Source: Curtobacterium herbarum | GTDB lineage: Bacteria > Actinomycetota > Actinomycetes > Actinomycetales > Microbacteriaceae | Length of the DNA stretch: 64,000 nucleotides | Direction: 5' to 3' | Assembly: GCF_016907335.1 (NCBI RefSeq) | Contig: NZ_JAFBBT010000001.1 | Span: 1,488,001 to 1,552,000, forward strand | In this document: piece after piece, positions 50,921 through 62,721 of the stretch | Layout of the letters: every line of letters starts with the position of its first letter | Numbering within the stretch: the stretch's first letter is position 1 | Notes under the pieces: model-generated | What the model saw: the letters and a program-made list of their open reading frames with translations, nothing else | Databases searched by the model: none | What the model was told of the DNA's origin: nothing | Made by a program: the position numbers and the translations under genes

Positions 50921-53185
50921 GTGACCGACGTCACCACCTCCACCTCTGTGGAGATCCCCACTGACCTCCGCGCGCTCCGTCTCCCGGAGCTCCAGCGCAT
51001 CGCCTCGTCCCTCGGCATCACCGGGCTCTCGAAGCTCCGCAAGGGCGACCTGATCGCCTCGATCGAGGACAAGCGTCCGGCCGGGGCAGCAGTCTCCGGC
51101 ACGCCGACCCTCGACGGCGCCGGGACCGGCACGCCGGCTCCCGAGGCCGCTCCGGCAGCCGAGGCGCCCGCCGCGCAGGCCCCGGTCGCCGAGGCGCCCG
51201 TCGCCCAGGCGCCGGTCGCCCAGGAGCCGGCCGCACAGGCCGAGGTCCCCGCCGAGTCCGCACCGCGCGGCCGTCGCAGCCGACGCGTCAGCTCGGGAGG
51301 CACGGTCACCGCCGAGCCGACCGCTGCGGTCGCGCACACCAACGCCGGGCACACCGGCACCGAGGACCTGCTCGCGGGCCTCGACCAGGTCCGCGCCGAG
51401 AAGGACGCCCAGGAAGCCGCCCAGAGCGGTCAGCGTCGCGGTCGCGGTCGCGACCGTCAGGCACAGCAGTCCGACGCCCAGGACTCCCGCGGCGCCACCG
51501 CCGAGACCCAGGTCCCGGTCGCGGACGCCGTCGAGCAGGGCGACCAGGACGCCGTCACCGACGCGGGCCGGCAGGACGACGCCCAGCAGGACGAGGGCCA
51601 GCAGCACGACGGCCAGCAGAACGACCAGGGCGACCAGTCCGAGGGCGGCGCCCGTCGTGGCCGTCGCAGCCGCGGCCGTGGTCGTGGCCGCGGGCAGAAC
51701 GCCGACCAGGCCGACCAGGGTGAGCAGAAGCCCGCCCAGCAGCAGGCCGAGCCCGAGCAGAAGCCGGCGCAGCAGCAGAACGGCAAGCAGCAGAAGCAGC
51801 AGGACCAGCGCGACGCCCAGCGCGACCAGCGTGACGCGCAGCGCGACCAGAAGCAGCAGGACCAGAAGCAGTCGGAACCGCAGCGTGGCGACCAGCAGCG
51901 TGGCGACCAGCAGCGTGCCGCCGAGCAGGAGGCCGAGAACGGTCGCACCCGCCGGCAGCGTGACCGCAAGCGCGGTCGCGGTGGCCAGAACGACGAGTTC
52001 GAGCCCGAGGTCACCGAGGACGACGTCCTCATCCCGATCGCCGGCATCCTCGACGTGCTCGACAACTACGCCTTCGTGCGCACCACCGGCTACCTGCCGG
52101 GGCCGGAGGACGTCTACGTCTCGCTCGGCCAGGTGAAGAAGTACCACCTGCGCAAGGGCGACGCCGTCGTCGGTGCGATCAAGCAGCCGCGTGACAACGA
52201 GCAGCAGAGCCGCCAGAAGTACAACGCGCTGGTGAAGATCGACACCGTGAACGGCCAGACCGCCGACGAGGCCGCCGCCCGCGTCGACTTCCAGGACCTC
52301 ACCCCGCTGTACCCGAACGAGCGCCTGCGCCTCGAGACCGAGCCGGCGAAGCTGTCGACGCGGATCATCGACCTCGTGTCGCCGATCGGCAAGGGCCAGC
52401 GCGGCCTCATCGTCTCCCCGCCGAAGGCCGGCAAGACCGTCGTCCTGCAGGCCATCGCGAACGCCGTCTCGAAGAACAACCCGGAGGCGCACCTCATGGT
52501 CGTCCTGGTGGACGAGCGTCCCGAAGAGGTCACCGACATGCAGCGCACGGTGAAGGGCGAGGTCATCGCCTCGACCTTCGACCGTCCCGCCGAGGACCAC
52601 ACCACCGTCGCCGAGCTCGCGATCGAGCGTGCCAAGCGCCTGGTCGAGCTCGGTCACGACGTCGTCGTGCTGCTCGACTCGATCACCCGTCTGGGCCGCG
52701 CGTACAACCTGGCCACCCCGCCGTCGGGCCGCGTGCTCTCCGGTGGCGTCGACTCGGCCGCGCTCTACCCGGTCAAGCGCTTCTTCGGCGCCGCCCGCAA
52801 CATCGAGAACGGTGGCTCGCTGACCATCCTCGCCACGGCGCTCGTCGAGACCGGGTCGAAGATGGACGAGGTGATCTTCGAGGAGTTCAAGGGCACCGGC
52901 AACATGGAGCTCCGCCTCAACCGTCACCTGGCCGACAAGCGGATCTTCCCCGCCGTCGACATCAACGCCTCCGGGACCCGTCGCGAGGAGCAGCTGCTCT
53001 CCGCCGACGAGGTCGCGATCACGTGGCGCCTGCGTCGTGCCCTGGCCGGGCTCGACCCGCAGCAGGCGCTCGACGTGGTGCTGCGGAACCTCAAGGAGAC
53101 GCAGTCGAACGTCGAGTTCCTGGTCCAGATCCAGAAGTCGGTGCCGGCGACCAACGGTCACCACGGCAACGGCCACCAGGAGTAA
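50921..53185 (+). CDS. rho: transcription termination factor Rho
   Basis: Hexameric RNA helicase that terminates transcripts, 754 residues. N-terminal helical Rho_N (about 12-52, [18 protein letters not shown]). Then about 300 residues of low-complexity sequence: Ala/Pro/Glu repeats (65-115), RG-rich blocks and Gln/Asp/Arg repeats such as [11 protein letters not shown] (to about 360). The RNA-binding cold-shock domain follows from about 367 ([17 protein letters not shown]), then the ATPase domain with P-loop PPKAGKTVV (about 503-511) and [12 protein letters not shown] long inserted domain is a known actinobacterial trait (as in Micrococcus). GTG 50921 has GGAAGGA upstream. Confidence 0.97.
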   Translation: MTDVTTSTSVEIPTDLRALRLPELQRIASSLGITGLSKLRKGDLIASIEDKRPAGAAVSGTPTLDGAGTGTPAPEAAPAAEAPAAQAPVAEAPVAQAPVAQEPAAQAEVPAESAPRGRRSRRVSSGGTVTAEPTAAVAHTNAGHTGTEDLLAGLDQVRAEKDAQEAAQSGQRRGRGRDRQAQQSDAQDSRGATAETQVPVADAVEQGDQDAVTDAGRQDDAQQDEGQQHDGQQNDQGDQSEGGARRGRRSRGRGRGRGQNADQADQGEQKPAQQQAEPEQKPAQQQNGKQQKQQDQRDAQRDQRDAQRDQKQQDQKQSEPQRGDQQRGDQQRAAEQEAENGRTRRQRDRKRGRGGQNDEFEPEVTEDDVLIPIAGILDVLDNYAFVRTTGYLPGPEDVYVSLGQVKKYHLRKGDAVVGAIKQPRDNEQQSRQKYNALVKIDTVNGQTADEAAARVDFQDLTPLYPNERLRLETEPAKLSTRIIDLVSPIGKGQRGLIVSPPKAGKTVVLQAIANAVSKNNPEAHLMVVLVDERPEEVTDMQRTVKGEVIASTFDRPAEDHTTVAELAIERAKRLVELGHDVVVLLDSITRLGRAYNLATPPSGRVLSGGVDSAALYPVKRFFGAARNIENGGSLTILATALVETGSKMDEVIFEEFKGTGNMELRLNRHLADKRIFPAVDINASGTRREEQLLSADEVAITWRLRRALAGLDPQQALDVVLRNLKETQSNVEFLVQIQKSVPATNGHHGNGHQE

Positions 53186-53188
53186 CGC

Positions 53189-54271
53189 GTGTTCGAGTCG
53201 GTGGCAGGGCTGCTGGCGGAACACGAGGAACTGACGCAGCAGCTGTCGGACCCCGCGCTCCACGCCGACGCGGCCCGGGCCAAGAAGGTCAACCGGCGGT
53301 ACGCCGAACTCAGCCAGATCAAGGCGGCGTACGAGGCCTGGCAGGCGGCGGGGGACGACCTCGCCGCCGCCCGGGAACTCGCACGTGAGGACGAGGCGTT
53401 CGCGGACGAGGTCCCCGGGCTCGAGGAGCAGCTGGCCGAGCGCCAGGAGCGTCTCCGCCGACTCCTGATCCCGCGCGACCCCGACGACGGCCGCGACGTG
53501 ATCATGGAGATCAAGGGCGGCGAGGGCGGCGAGGAGTCGGCGCTGTTCGCGGCCGACCTGCTCCGCATGTACTCGCACTACGCCGAGGGCAAGGGCTGGA
53601 AGGTCGAGCTCCTCGAGCGCACCGAGTCCGACCTCGGCGGCTACAAGGACGTCCAGGTCGCGATCAAGTCGAACACGACCGACCCGTCCCAGGGCGTGTG
53701 GGCGCACCTCAAGTACGAGGGCGGTGTACACCGTGTCCAGCGGGTGCCGCAGACCGAGTCGCAGGGCCGCATCCACACGTCGACCACCGGCGTGCTCGTC
53801 TTCCCCGAGGTCGACGAGCCCGAAGAGGTCGAGATCAACCAGAACGACCTGAAGATCGACGTGTACCGGTCCTCCGGCCCCGGTGGGCAGTCCGTCAACA
53901 CGACGGACTCGGCGGTGCGCATCACGCACCTCCCGACGGGCATCACGGTCGCGATGCAGAACGAGAAGTCGCAGCTGCAGAACCGCGAGGCGGGCATGCG
54001 CGTCCTCCGTGCCCGGATCCTCGCGCGCCAGCAGGAGGAGCTCGACGCCCTGGCCTCGGACGCCCGGAAGTCGCAGATCCGCGGGATGGACCGGTCGGAG
54101 CGCATCCGCACGTACAACTTCCCGGAGAACCGGATCGCGGACCACCGCACCGGGTACAAGGCCTACGACCTCGACCGTGTCATGAACGGTGCGCTCGAGC
54201 CGGTCATCCAGTCCGCGATCTCGGCGGACGAAGAGGCACGCCTGGCCGCCATCGGCGACCAGGACGCCTGA
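53189..54271 (+). CDS. prfA: peptide chain release factor 1
   Basis: RF1 of 360 residues, reading UAA and UAG. The stop-codon-reading tripeptide is the PQT of [14 protein letters not shown], and the catalytic GGQ lies in [17 protein letters not shown]. The start is GTG 53189, 3 nt after the rho stop. PrmC, which methylates the GGQ Gln, is encoded next. Confidence 0.97.
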   Translation: MFESVAGLLAEHEELTQQLSDPALHADAARAKKVNRRYAELSQIKAAYEAWQAAGDDLAAARELAREDEAFADEVPGLEEQLAERQERLRRLLIPRDPDDGRDVIMEIKGGEGGEESALFAADLLRMYSHYAEGKGWKVELLERTESDLGGYKDVQVAIKSNTTDPSQGVWAHLKYEGGVHRVQRVPQTESQGRIHTSTTGVLVFPEVDEPEEVEINQNDLKIDVYRSSGPGGQSVNTTDSAVRITHLPTGITVAMQNEKSQLQNREAGMRVLRARILARQQEELDALASDARKSQIRGMDRSERIRTYNFPENRIADHRTGYKAYDLDRVMNGALEPVIQSAISADEEARLAAIGDQDA

Positions 54272-54276
54272 CCGGC

Positions 54277-55149
54277 GTGGACCGGCAGCAGCCGACGTAC
54301 GCCGCGGACCGCCTCCTGCGTGAGGCGGCCGCGGCGTTGGCCGCCGCCGGCGTCCCGACGCCGCAGGTCGACGCGGAACTGCTGCTCGCCTGGGCGACCG
54401 ACACCTCCCGCGGCGCGGTCCAGGCGCGGGCGATGACCGGAGGCGCGATCGCCGCCGAGCACGTCGAGCGCTTCCGACACGCGGTAGCCCGACGCGTCAC
54501 CCGCGAGCCCCTGCAGCACGTCACCGGCGAAGCCCACTTCCGCGCGCTCACGCTGTCCGTCGGGCCCGGTGTGTTCGTGCCGCGCCCGGAGACCGAGTCG
54601 GTCGTCCAGTTCGGCATCGACGCACTCCGGGCGACCGCGGTGCCCGAGCCGATCGCCGTCGACCTCGGCGCCGGAAGCGGTGCGATCGCCATCGCGATGG
54701 ACACCGAGGTCCCGAACGCCCTCGTGTACGCCGTCGAGCGTTCACCGGAGGCGCTGCCGTGGACCCGGCGGAACGTCGACGCGCACGGCGGCACGGTCCG
54801 GCTCGTCGAGGGCGACCTCGCCGACGCGTTCCCGGAGCTCGACGGCCGGGTGTCGGTCGTCGTCTCGAACCCGCCGTACGTCCCCGACGACGCGGTGCCG
54901 ATCGACCCGGAGGTCCGCGACCACGACCCGGCGCTCGCGCTCTACGGCGGACCCGACGGCCTCGACGCCGTGCGCGCGCTGACCGAGACGGCGTGGCGGC
55001 TGCTCGTGCCCGGCGGGCTCCTCGTCGTCGAGCACGCCGAACAGCAGGGCGCCGGGGTCCGCGCGGTCCTCGCGGCCCGTGGCTTCCGGTCGCCGGAGAC
55101 GCACGTCGACCTCACCGGACGCGACCGCACGACCACCGCGACGCGGTAG
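54277..55149 (+). CDS. prmC: release factor glutamine methyltransferase
   Basis: SAM-dependent methyltransferase of 290 residues: SAM loop VDLGAGSGAIAIAM (about 127-140) and catalytic VVSNPPYVPDD with the NPPY motif that holds the Gln substrate. The N-terminal helical domain (about 1-85) includes QVDAELLLAWA. It modifies the GGQ of RF1/RF2. The start GTG 54277 is 5 nt after prfA. Confidence 0.95.
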   Translation: MDRQQPTYAADRLLREAAAALAAAGVPTPQVDAELLLAWATDTSRGAVQARAMTGGAIAAEHVERFRHAVARRVTREPLQHVTGEAHFRALTLSVGPGVFVPRPETESVVQFGIDALRATAVPEPIAVDLGAGSGAIAIAMDTEVPNALVYAVERSPEALPWTRRNVDAHGGTVRLVEGDLADAFPELDGRVSVVVSNPPYVPDDAVPIDPEVRDHDPALALYGGPDGLDAVRALTETAWRLLVPGGLLVVEHAEQQGAGVRAVLAARGFRSPETHVDLTGRDRTTTATR

Positions 55150-55211
55150 CCGGACGCGGGGCGGGCCTCCCGGTCGTCGGTCAGGCTGGTCGCCGGTCCG
55201 GTGGCCGTCGG

Positions 55212-55925
55212 TCAGGCGGTCGTCGGCTGCGCGCTCGGAGCCTGCGCGTCCGGCGCCTGCGCGTCCGGCGTGACGGACGTCGTCTCGTGCGCGGCGATGA
55301 ACGTGCGGACCGCGTCGCGCAGGTCCGTGTCGTGCTCGACCAGGACGGCCGTGATGCCGACACTCCGGGCACCCGCGACGTTCTCCGGCATGTCGTCGGC
55401 GAAGAACGTGCGTTCGGCCGGCACACCGTGGTGCTCGAGCACCCGACGGAAGACGTCCTGCTCGGGCTTGCGCGCACCGAAGTTGCTCGACGTGTCCAGG
55501 TGCTCGCCGAACAGCGGGGGCAGCGAGGGCACCCACTCGTGCAACCACCGGCCGGCCAGCGGGCCGTTGTTCGTCAGGAGCGCGACCCGACCGTGCTCCT
55601 TGGCGATCCGGACCGCTTCGACCCGCTCGGGCAGCTCGGTCATCGCGGCACCGCGGACTCGCGCCCACTCGGTCTCGTCGACCTCGCAGCCCATCGCCTC
55701 CCGGAAGGCCGCAAGGTACTCGTCACCGTCCGCGAAGTGCCCGGCCTCGGCACGCTGCTCGCTGCCGGTGTCCCACCAGCGGCGGCGGAGCTCCACGAAG
55801 TCGTGGCCCGTCAGCTCGGAGAGCCCGGCCATGCGGGTCCTCCAGTCGTAGCGGACGAGCACGTCGTCCATGTCGAAGAGGAACAGGAGTGGGGGCGCAG
55901 GCGTCTCGTTCACGATGTGCACCAT
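55212..55925 (-). CDS. HAD-family hydrolase
   Basis: Haloacid-dehalogenase-type hydrolase of 237 residues. Motif I is LFLFDMDDVLVRYD, motif II VALLTNNG, the motif III Lys is in FGARKPEQDVF, and motif IV FFADDMPENVAGARSVG. A helical cap lies between I and II. This is like YihX-type sugar-phosphate phosphatases (alpha-D-glucose 1-phosphate phosphatase group), though the substrate is unproven. The C-terminal 25 residues are Ala/Pro/Gln-rich repeats (DAQAPDAQAP). It is divergent from the Sua5 gene. Confidence 0.9.
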   Translation of the reverse strand: MVHIVNETPAPPLLFLFDMDDVLVRYDWRTRMAGLSELTGHDFVELRRRWWDTGSEQRAEAGHFADGDEYLAAFREAMGCEVDETEWARVRGAAMTELPERVEAVRIAKEHGRVALLTNNGPLAGRWLHEWVPSLPPLFGEHLDTSSNFGARKPEQDVFRRVLEHHGVPAERTFFADDMPENVAGARSVGITAVLVEHDTDLRDAVRTFIAAHETTSVTPDAQAPDAQAPSAQPTTA

Positions 55926-55951
55926 CCTCGCGCACTATCATCGTGCAGGTC

Positions 55952-56626
55952 ATGGCTTCCCGATACGACTGCTCCGACCCCGACGGGCTCCTCACCGGGA
56001 TGCGGCTCGCCCGAGCCGCCCTCGGTCGCGGTGAACTCGTCGTCGTGCCCACCGACACCGTGTACGGCGTCGCCGCGGACGCGTTCAGCGCGCAGGCCGT
56101 GCAGCGCCTGCTCGACGCGAAGGGCCGGACACGCCAGTCGCCGCCGCCGGTGCTCATCCCGGGCGTGGCGACGATGGACGCCCTCGCCAGCGAGGTGCCC
56201 GAGCAGGTCCGGCGACTCGTCGACGAGTTCTGGCCGGGCGGACTCACGGTGATCCTCCGGGCGCAGCCGTCGCTCGACTGGGACCTCGGCGAGACGCGCG
56301 GCACGGTCGCGCTCCGGATGCCGGACTCGCGCATCGCCCTCGAGCTCCTGCAGGAGGTAGGGCCGCTCGCGGTGTCGTCCGCGAACTCGACCGGCGATCC
56401 GGCCGCGATGGACATCGACGCCGCCGAACGGATGCTCGGTGACAGCATCGCCGTGTACCTCGACGGGGGAGCGGTCCCCGTGCACGAGGGCACCGCCGCC
56501 TCGACCGGTTCCACGATCGTCGACGCCACCGGCCTCGCCGCGGGTGACGGGCTGCGGATCGTGCGCCACGGCGTGATCTCCGACGACGAGATCAGGCGGG
56601 TCGTCGGGGACGACCTCGTGCGGTGA
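55952..56626 (+). CDS. Sua5/YciO/YrdC-type L-threonylcarbamoyladenylate synthase
   Basis: Protein of 224 residues with the YrdC fold: LVVVPTDTVYGVAADAFSAQAV, KGRTRQSPPPVLIP and the VALRMPDSRIALELLQEVGPLAVSSANSTGDPA block. It makes threonylcarbamoyl-AMP from threonine, bicarbonate and ATP for tRNA t6A37. It lacks the C-terminal Sua5 domain (short form, TsaC). The KxR-S/N site appears complete. A TATCAT -10 candidate (55936-55941) lies 10 nt before ATG 55952. The last 4 nt overlap the next gene. Confidence 0.92.
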   Translation: MASRYDCSDPDGLLTGMRLARAALGRGELVVVPTDTVYGVAADAFSAQAVQRLLDAKGRTRQSPPPVLIPGVATMDALASEVPEQVRRLVDEFWPGGLTVILRAQPSLDWDLGETRGTVALRMPDSRIALELLQEVGPLAVSSANSTGDPAAMDIDAAERMLGDSIAVYLDGGAVPVHEGTAASTGSTIVDATGLAAGDGLRIVRHGVISDDEIRRVVGDDLVR

Positions 56627-57876
56627 AGTTCTACATGCTCGCCGGGGTCATCTCGGCGGTCGTGAGCTTCCTGGTCAGCTGGCTCGTCTGGAAGCTCGGC
56701 GTCAAGTACAAGTGGTACCCGAAGGTCCGCGAACGGGACGTGCACCGCACCCCGACGCCGCGGCTCGGCGGCATCGCGATGTTCCTCGGCGTCATCGTCT
56801 CGCTGCTCTGCGCGTGGTTCCTCTTCCCCGCCATCGCGGGTCAGGACTACTTCCGGCTGGTCTTCGCCGAACCAGGACGCGTGTTGGCCGTCCTGGCCGG
56901 GGCCACGATCATCGTGGTGCTCGGCGTCGCGGACGACATCTGGGACCTCGACTGGATGACGAAGCTCGCGGGCCAGATCATCGCGGCGGGGATCCTGGCG
57001 TGGCAGGGCGTCGCGATCGTGTCCCTGCCGATCGGCAACACGCTCGGCGTCGGCTCGTCCTACATGAGCCTGATCTTTACCGTGCTCGCCGTCGTCCTGG
57101 TGATGAACGCGGTGAACTTCATCGACGGCCTGGACGGTCTGGTCGCCGGCGTCGCGATCATCGCCGGCGGGGTGTTCTTCCTCTACACGTTCTTCATCAA
57201 CCGCGTGGTCGTCGAGACCGAGTTCTTCTTCAACCTGCCGTCGCTGCTGACCGCGGTGCTCGTCGGTGCCTGTGCGGGGTTCCTCGTGCTCAACTGGCAC
57301 CCGGCGAAGCTGTTCATGGGGGACGCCGGGGCGCTGCTCGTCGGTTTCCTGATGGCGACCAGCGCCGTCTCGATCACCGGCAACATCGACCCGGCGGCGG
57401 TCCGGACCCGCACCGACCTGCTGCCGGCGTTCATCCCGATCCTGCTGCCGTTCGCGATCTTGGTCGTGCCGATCCTGGACTTCGCCCTCGCCGTGGTCCG
57501 TCGCGTCAGTGCCGGCAAGTCGCCGTTCTCGGCCGACCGGAAGCACCTGCACCACCGGCTGCTCGACATGGGGCACTCGCACTTCCACGCGGTGCTGATC
57601 TTCTACGCGTGGACCGCCACCGTCGCCTTCGGGTGCCTGCTGTTCCTCTTCGTCAACTGGTGGTGGGTCACGGCCTTCGTCGCCGTCGGCTTCACCGTCT
57701 GCGCGATCGCGACGTTCGCGCCGCTCGGCCGCAAGCGTGTCGAGATCGCCGCGCAGACGACCGCCCGACGCGGGGGAGCGGTGGACGCCAGCCTCGACCC
57801 GCTCGACCGCGCCGCGGCGGTCCGCGACCCGCACGCCAGCCACCCGTCCCGCCCGAACCCTGGAGACCCCTCGTGA
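56623..57876 (+). CDS. MraY/WecA-family undecaprenyl/decaprenyl-phosphate sugar-1-phosphate transferase
   Basis: Polytopic membrane enzyme of 417 residues with about ten segments. The Mg-binding motif is GVADDIWDLDWMTKLAGQ, the second catalytic region VNFIDGLDGLVAG, then GDAGALLVGF and the cytoplasmic His-rich HLHHRLLDMGHSH. This is the WecA/TagO-type enzyme that starts cell-wall glycopolymer synthesis by adding GlcNAc-1-P to a polyprenyl phosphate. A C-terminal hydrophilic tail (about 360-417) is variable. GTG 56623 overlaps the Sua5 stop. Confidence 0.93.
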   Translation: MKFYMLAGVISAVVSFLVSWLVWKLGVKYKWYPKVRERDVHRTPTPRLGGIAMFLGVIVSLLCAWFLFPAIAGQDYFRLVFAEPGRVLAVLAGATIIVVLGVADDIWDLDWMTKLAGQIIAAGILAWQGVAIVSLPIGNTLGVGSSYMSLIFTVLAVVLVMNAVNFIDGLDGLVAGVAIIAGGVFFLYTFFINRVVVETEFFFNLPSLLTAVLVGACAGFLVLNWHPAKLFMGDAGALLVGFLMATSAVSITGNIDPAAVRTRTDLLPAFIPILLPFAILVVPILDFALAVVRRVSAGKSPFSADRKHLHHRLLDMGHSHFHAVLIFYAWTATVAFGCLLFLFVNWWWVTAFVAVGFTVCAIATFAPLGRKRVEIAAQTTARRGGAVDASLDPLDRAAAVRDPHASHPSRPNPGDPS

Positions 57877-58352
57877 CCACCCCGAACGGCCTCGACCACG
57901 TCCGGCCCGTGTTCCGGCGCATCCTCCTGCAGGGCGCCGTCCTCGCCGGCGCCCTCGCGGTCGTCGGGGGCGTCGTCGGCTGGTTCGTGGCCGGCGGTCC
58001 GGGCCTGACCGGCGGCCTCATCGGCGCCGTGATGAGCGTCGTGTTCTGCGGGCTCACCGCGGTGAGCGTCCTCCTGGCGATCCGGTTCTCCGGCGGTCAG
58101 ATGATCTCCGGCGCCTTCTTCGGCACGATCATGGGCACCTTCCTGGTGAAGTTCGTCGTGTTCATCGTCGTGCTCGTGGCGTTGAAGGACCGCGACTGGG
58201 TGAACACGCCCGTCCTGGCGATCGCGATCATCATCGGGGTCATCGGTTCGCTCGTCATCGACGTCACCGTCATCGCCCGGGCCCGCGTGCCGATCGGCGT
58301 CGAACTGCCGGGAGACCGGACGGACGCTGAGGATCGCGGCCCCGTGGCCTGA
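57873..58352 (+). CDS. AtpI-like membrane protein preceding the ATP synthase genes
   Basis: Protein of 159 residues with four hydrophobic segments (about 18-40, 45-70, 80-103 and 112-136) and a charged C-terminal tail. The position just before atpB and the topology fit the AtpI/AtpZ-type proteins that assist c-ring assembly or Mg handling, but sequence identity to E. coli AtpI is not obvious to me. GTG 57873 overlaps the end of the WecA-like gene by 4 nt. Confidence 0.75.
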   Translation: MTTPNGLDHVRPVFRRILLQGAVLAGALAVVGGVVGWFVAGGPGLTGGLIGAVMSVVFCGLTAVSVLLAIRFSGGQMISGAFFGTIMGTFLVKFVVFIVVLVALKDRDWVNTPVLAIAIIIGVIGSLVIDVTVIARARVPIGVELPGDRTDAEDRGPVA

Positions 58353-58483
58353 GAGCCCGAGAAGCCGCACACACCTGATAGGCTTCTGGAGCCCGCTGCC
58401 GGAGCATGAGCTCGGACGGGCAAGCCTCCACATCAGTCCACCTCCGCGTGCCATGCGTGCGCGCCCCGACACAGGAGACAGCG

Positions 58484-59615
<1,132 letters not shown>

Positions 59616-59624
59616 GGCCCCTCG

Positions 59625-60188
59625 ATGCAGACTGCACTCATCATCGCGGCGGAGGAAACGCACAATCCGCTGATCCCACCGGTGTACGACATCGTGTGGT
59701 CCGCGGTGGCCTTCGTCATCATCTTCATCGTGATGTGGCGTGTCGTCACGCCGCGGATCACGAAGATGCTCGATGAGCGCACCGAGGCCATCGAAGGCGG
59801 CATCAAGAAGGCCGAAGCCGCCCAGGAACAGGCCGCAGCTGCGCTCGACGAGTACAACAAGCAGCTGGCTGACGCGCGTGCCGAGGCATCGCGCATCCGT
59901 GAGCAGGCCCGTGCCGACGCCACCGCGATCGGCAATGAGGTCCGCGAGCAGGCCAGCGCCGACGCCGCACGCATCACCGCGAACGCCCAGGCGCAGATCG
60001 AGGCAGAGCGCCAGAGCGCGCTCCAGTCGCTCCGCTCCGAGGTCGGCACGCTCGCACTCGGCCTCGCGTCGGGTGTCATCGGCCAGTCCCTCCAGGACGA
60101 CGCCAAGGCGACCGCCGTCGTCGACCGCTTCCTCGCCGACCTCGAGTCGTCGCAGGGTGCCCAGACGGCGGCCGGAACGGAGCACTGA
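59625..60188 (+). CDS. atpF: ATP synthase subunit b
   Basis: Protein of 187 residues with one N-terminal membrane helix (about 19-40) and a long charged coiled coil (about 45-150). It forms the peripheral stalk linking Fo to the delta and alpha subunits. Unlike Mycobacterium, b is not fused to delta here. The order E-F-H is standard. Confidence 0.96.
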   Translation: MQTALIIAAEETHNPLIPPVYDIVWSAVAFVIIFIVMWRVVTPRITKMLDERTEAIEGGIKKAEAAQEQAAAALDEYNKQLADARAEASRIREQARADATAIGNEVREQASADAARITANAQAQIEAERQSALQSLRSEVGTLALGLASGVIGQSLQDDAKATAVVDRFLADLESSQGAQTAAGTEH

Positions 60189-60190
60189 GC

Positions 60191-60985
60191 ATGCGCAGCG
60201 CCACCCGCGAAGCGATGACGTCTACCAGGGCGGTGCTCGCCGAACTCGGCAGTGCCGTCGACCTGGGCGTCGGCGCGGAGATCTTCGCCTCCGGGCGAGC
60301 GATCGCCCGGGCGTCGCAGCTGCTCAACCTGCTCGCCGACCCGACCGCCGACACCGCTGGCAAGAAGGTCCTCATCGACCGCGTCTTCGCCGGGCAGAGC
60401 GACGCCACGCGCGCCGTCCTGACCGCCGTCGCCGGCTCGCGCTGGTCGTCGCAGGGTGACCTGCTCGCCGGCATCGAGGACGCAGCAGTGCGTGCCGTGG
60501 CCGCGACGGTCGACCAGTCCACCTCGATCGAGGCGGAACTGTTCGCCTTCGAGACCGCGGTCCGTTCGGACGCCGGACTCGAGCTCGCCCTCGGGACCAA
60601 GCTCGGCAGCGCCGACCAGAAGGGCTCCCTCGCGGAGCGCCTGCTGGCCGGCAAGGTGTCGCAGCAGACGATCACCATCGTGTCGAACCTCGTGCAGCAG
60701 CCCCGTGGCCGCCGCATCGGCGAGATCGTGCGTGACGCCTCCCGGATCGTCGCGGACCAGGCGGACAAGCTCGTCGCCACGGTCATCACGGCGACGCCGC
60801 TGTCCGACGACCAGGCGGCCCGCGTCGCCCGGGGGATCGCGCAGCGCTACGGACGGGACATCACCGTGAACCGCGTCGTCGACCCCTCGGTCATCGGCGG
60901 GGTCCGCGTGCAGGTCGGCGGCGACGTCATCGACGGCACCGTCGCGACGCGGCTCGCAGACCTCCGTCTGCAGCTCGCCGGCTGA
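60191..60985 (+). CDS. atpH: ATP synthase subunit delta
   Basis: Protein of 264 residues, longer than the E. coli delta (177) but usual for actinobacteria, with an N-terminal extension. The C-terminal block [14 protein letters not shown] ... [34 protein letters not shown] is the standard delta/OSCP end. The ATG 2 nt after the atpF stop shows coupling. It caps the F1 head on the peripheral stalk. Confidence 0.95.
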   Translation: MRSATREAMTSTRAVLAELGSAVDLGVGAEIFASGRAIARASQLLNLLADPTADTAGKKVLIDRVFAGQSDATRAVLTAVAGSRWSSQGDLLAGIEDAAVRAVAATVDQSTSIEAELFAFETAVRSDAGLELALGTKLGSADQKGSLAERLLAGKVSQQTITIVSNLVQQPRGRRIGEIVRDASRIVADQADKLVATVITATPLSDDQAARVARGIAQRYGRDITVNRVVDPSVIGGVRVQVGGDVIDGTVATRLADLRLQLAG

Positions 60986-61092
60986 GCGTACGGTCGGACT
61001 CGTCCCTCCCAAGTCCACAACGGGAACTGCCCCGCCCGGCAGCATCACCCTCTCGGAGCCGAAGGGCCCCGGAAACCAACAAGGAAAATCCC

Positions 61093-62721
61093 ATGGCAGA
61101 CATCACCATCAGCCCCGATGAGATCCGTGATGCCCTGAAGGACTTCGTCTCGAACTACGAGCCGACGAAGGCCTCCACGGCCGAGGTCGGGCACGTCACC
61201 GACGCCGGTGACGGCATCGCCCACGTCGAAGGCCTCCCCGGCGTCATGGCCAACGAGCTCATCCGCTTCGCGGACGGCACGCTCGGCCTCGCCCAGAACC
61301 TCGACGAGGACTCGATCGGTGCCATCGTGCTCGGCGAGTTCTCCGGCGTCGAAGAGGGCCAGGAAGTCACCCGCACGGGTGAGGTCCTCTCCGCCCCGGT
61401 CGGCGACGCGTTCCTCGGCCGGGTCGTCGACCCGCTCGGCGCCCCGATCGACGGTCTCGGCGAGATCGCTGCCGAGGGCCGTCGTGCCCTCGAGCTGCAG
61501 GCGCCGGGCGTCATGTCCCGCAAATCGGTCCACGAGCCGATGCAGACCGGCATCAAGGCGATCGACGCGATGATCCCCGTCGGCCGCGGCCAGCGTCAGC
61601 TGATCATCGGTGACCGCCAGACCGGCAAGACGGCCATCGCGATCGACACCATCATCAACCAGAAGGCCAACTGGGACTCGGGCGACGAGAACAAGCAGGT
61701 CCGCTGCATCTACGTCGCCATCGGTCAGAAGGGCTCCACGATCGCCTCCGTCAAGGGTGCGCTCGAGGACGCCGGTGCGATGGAGTACACGACCATCGTC
61801 GCGGCCCCCGCCTCCGACCCGGCCGGCTTCAAGTACCTCGCCCCGTACACCGGTTCGGCCATCGGCCAGCACTGGATGTACCAGGGCAAGCACGTCCTCA
61901 TCGTCTTCGACGACCTGTCGAAGCAGGCCGAGGCCTACCGTGCGGTGTCGCTCCTCCTGCGTCGTCCGCCAGGACGCGAGGCCTACCCGGGTGACGTCTT
62001 CTACCTGCACTCCCGTCTGCTGGAGCGTTGCGCGAAGCTGTCCGACGAGCTCGGCGCCGGATCGATGACGGGCCTCCCAATCATCGAGACCAAGGCGAAC
62101 GACGTCTCGGCGTACATCCCGACCAACGTGATCTCGATCACGGACGGCCAGATCTTCCTGCAGTCGGACCTCTTCAACGCGAACCAGCGTCCGGCCGTCG
62201 ACGTGGGCATCTCGGTGTCCCGCGTCGGTGGTGACGCCCAGGTGAAGTCGATCAAGAAGGTCTCCGGCACGCTGAAGCTCGAGCTGGCGCAGTACCGCTC
62301 GCTCGAGGCCTTCGCGATGTTCGCTTCCGACCTCGACCAGGCGTCGCGTCGTCAGCTCGACCGCGGTGCGCGTCTGACCGAGCTGCTCAAGCAGCCGCAG
62401 TACTCGCCGTACCCGGTGGAGGAGCAGGTCGTCTCGATCTGGGCCGGCACCAACGGCAAGCTCGACACGGTCCCGGTGAAGGACGTGCTGCGCTTCGAGT
62501 CCGAGCTGCTCGACCACATGCGTCGCAACTCTGACGTGCTCACGACGCTGCGCGAGACGAACCAGCTCAGCGACGACACCGTCTCGGCGATGTCGAAGGA
62601 GATCGACGAGTTCACGAAGAGCTTCCAGACGAGCGACGGCAAGACGCTCGGCTCGGAGCAGTTCGACGCCGCGGATTCCGAGGACGTCGACCAGGAGCAG
62701 ATCGTCAAGGGTCGTCGCTAG
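61093..62721 (+). CDS. atpA: ATP synthase subunit alpha
   Basis: F1 alpha subunit of 542 residues. The P-loop is [13 protein letters not shown], the arginine-finger region and [23 protein letters not shown] block ([18 protein letters not shown]) are present, and the ATP-synthase signature is [16 protein letters not shown] 61093 is preceded by AAGGAAA. A 107-nt non-coding gap separates it from atpH; no hairpin is obvious there. Confidence 0.98.
   Translation: MADITISPDEIRDALKDFVSNYEPTKASTAEVGHVTDAGDGIAHVEGLPGVMANELIRFADGTLGLAQNLDEDSIGAIVLGEFSGVEEGQEVTRTGEVLSAPVGDAFLGRVVDPLGAPIDGLGEIAAEGRRALELQAPGVMSRKSVHEPMQTGIKAIDAMIPVGRGQRQLIIGDRQTGKTAIAIDTIINQKANWDSGDENKQVRCIYVAIGQKGSTIASVKGALEDAGAMEYTTIVAAPASDPAGFKYLAPYTGSAIGQHWMYQGKHVLIVFDDLSKQAEAYRAVSLLLRRPPGREAYPGDVFYLHSRLLERCAKLSDELGAGSMTGLPIIETKANDVSAYIPTNVISITDGQIFLQSDLFNANQRPAVDVGISVSRVGGDAQVKSIKKVSGTLKLELAQYRSLEAFAMFASDLDQASRRQLDRGARLTELLKQPQYSPYPVEEQVVSIWAGTNGKLDTVPVKDVLRFESELLDHMRRNSDVLTTLRETNQLSDDTVSAMSKEIDEFTKSFQTSDGKTLGSEQFDAADSEDVDQEQIVKGRR

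Noticed and set aside
50474..54145. A 1223-codon open frame antisense to rho, prfA and thrB.
   Set aside because: High-GC antisense shadow; rho and prfA on the opposite strand are certain.
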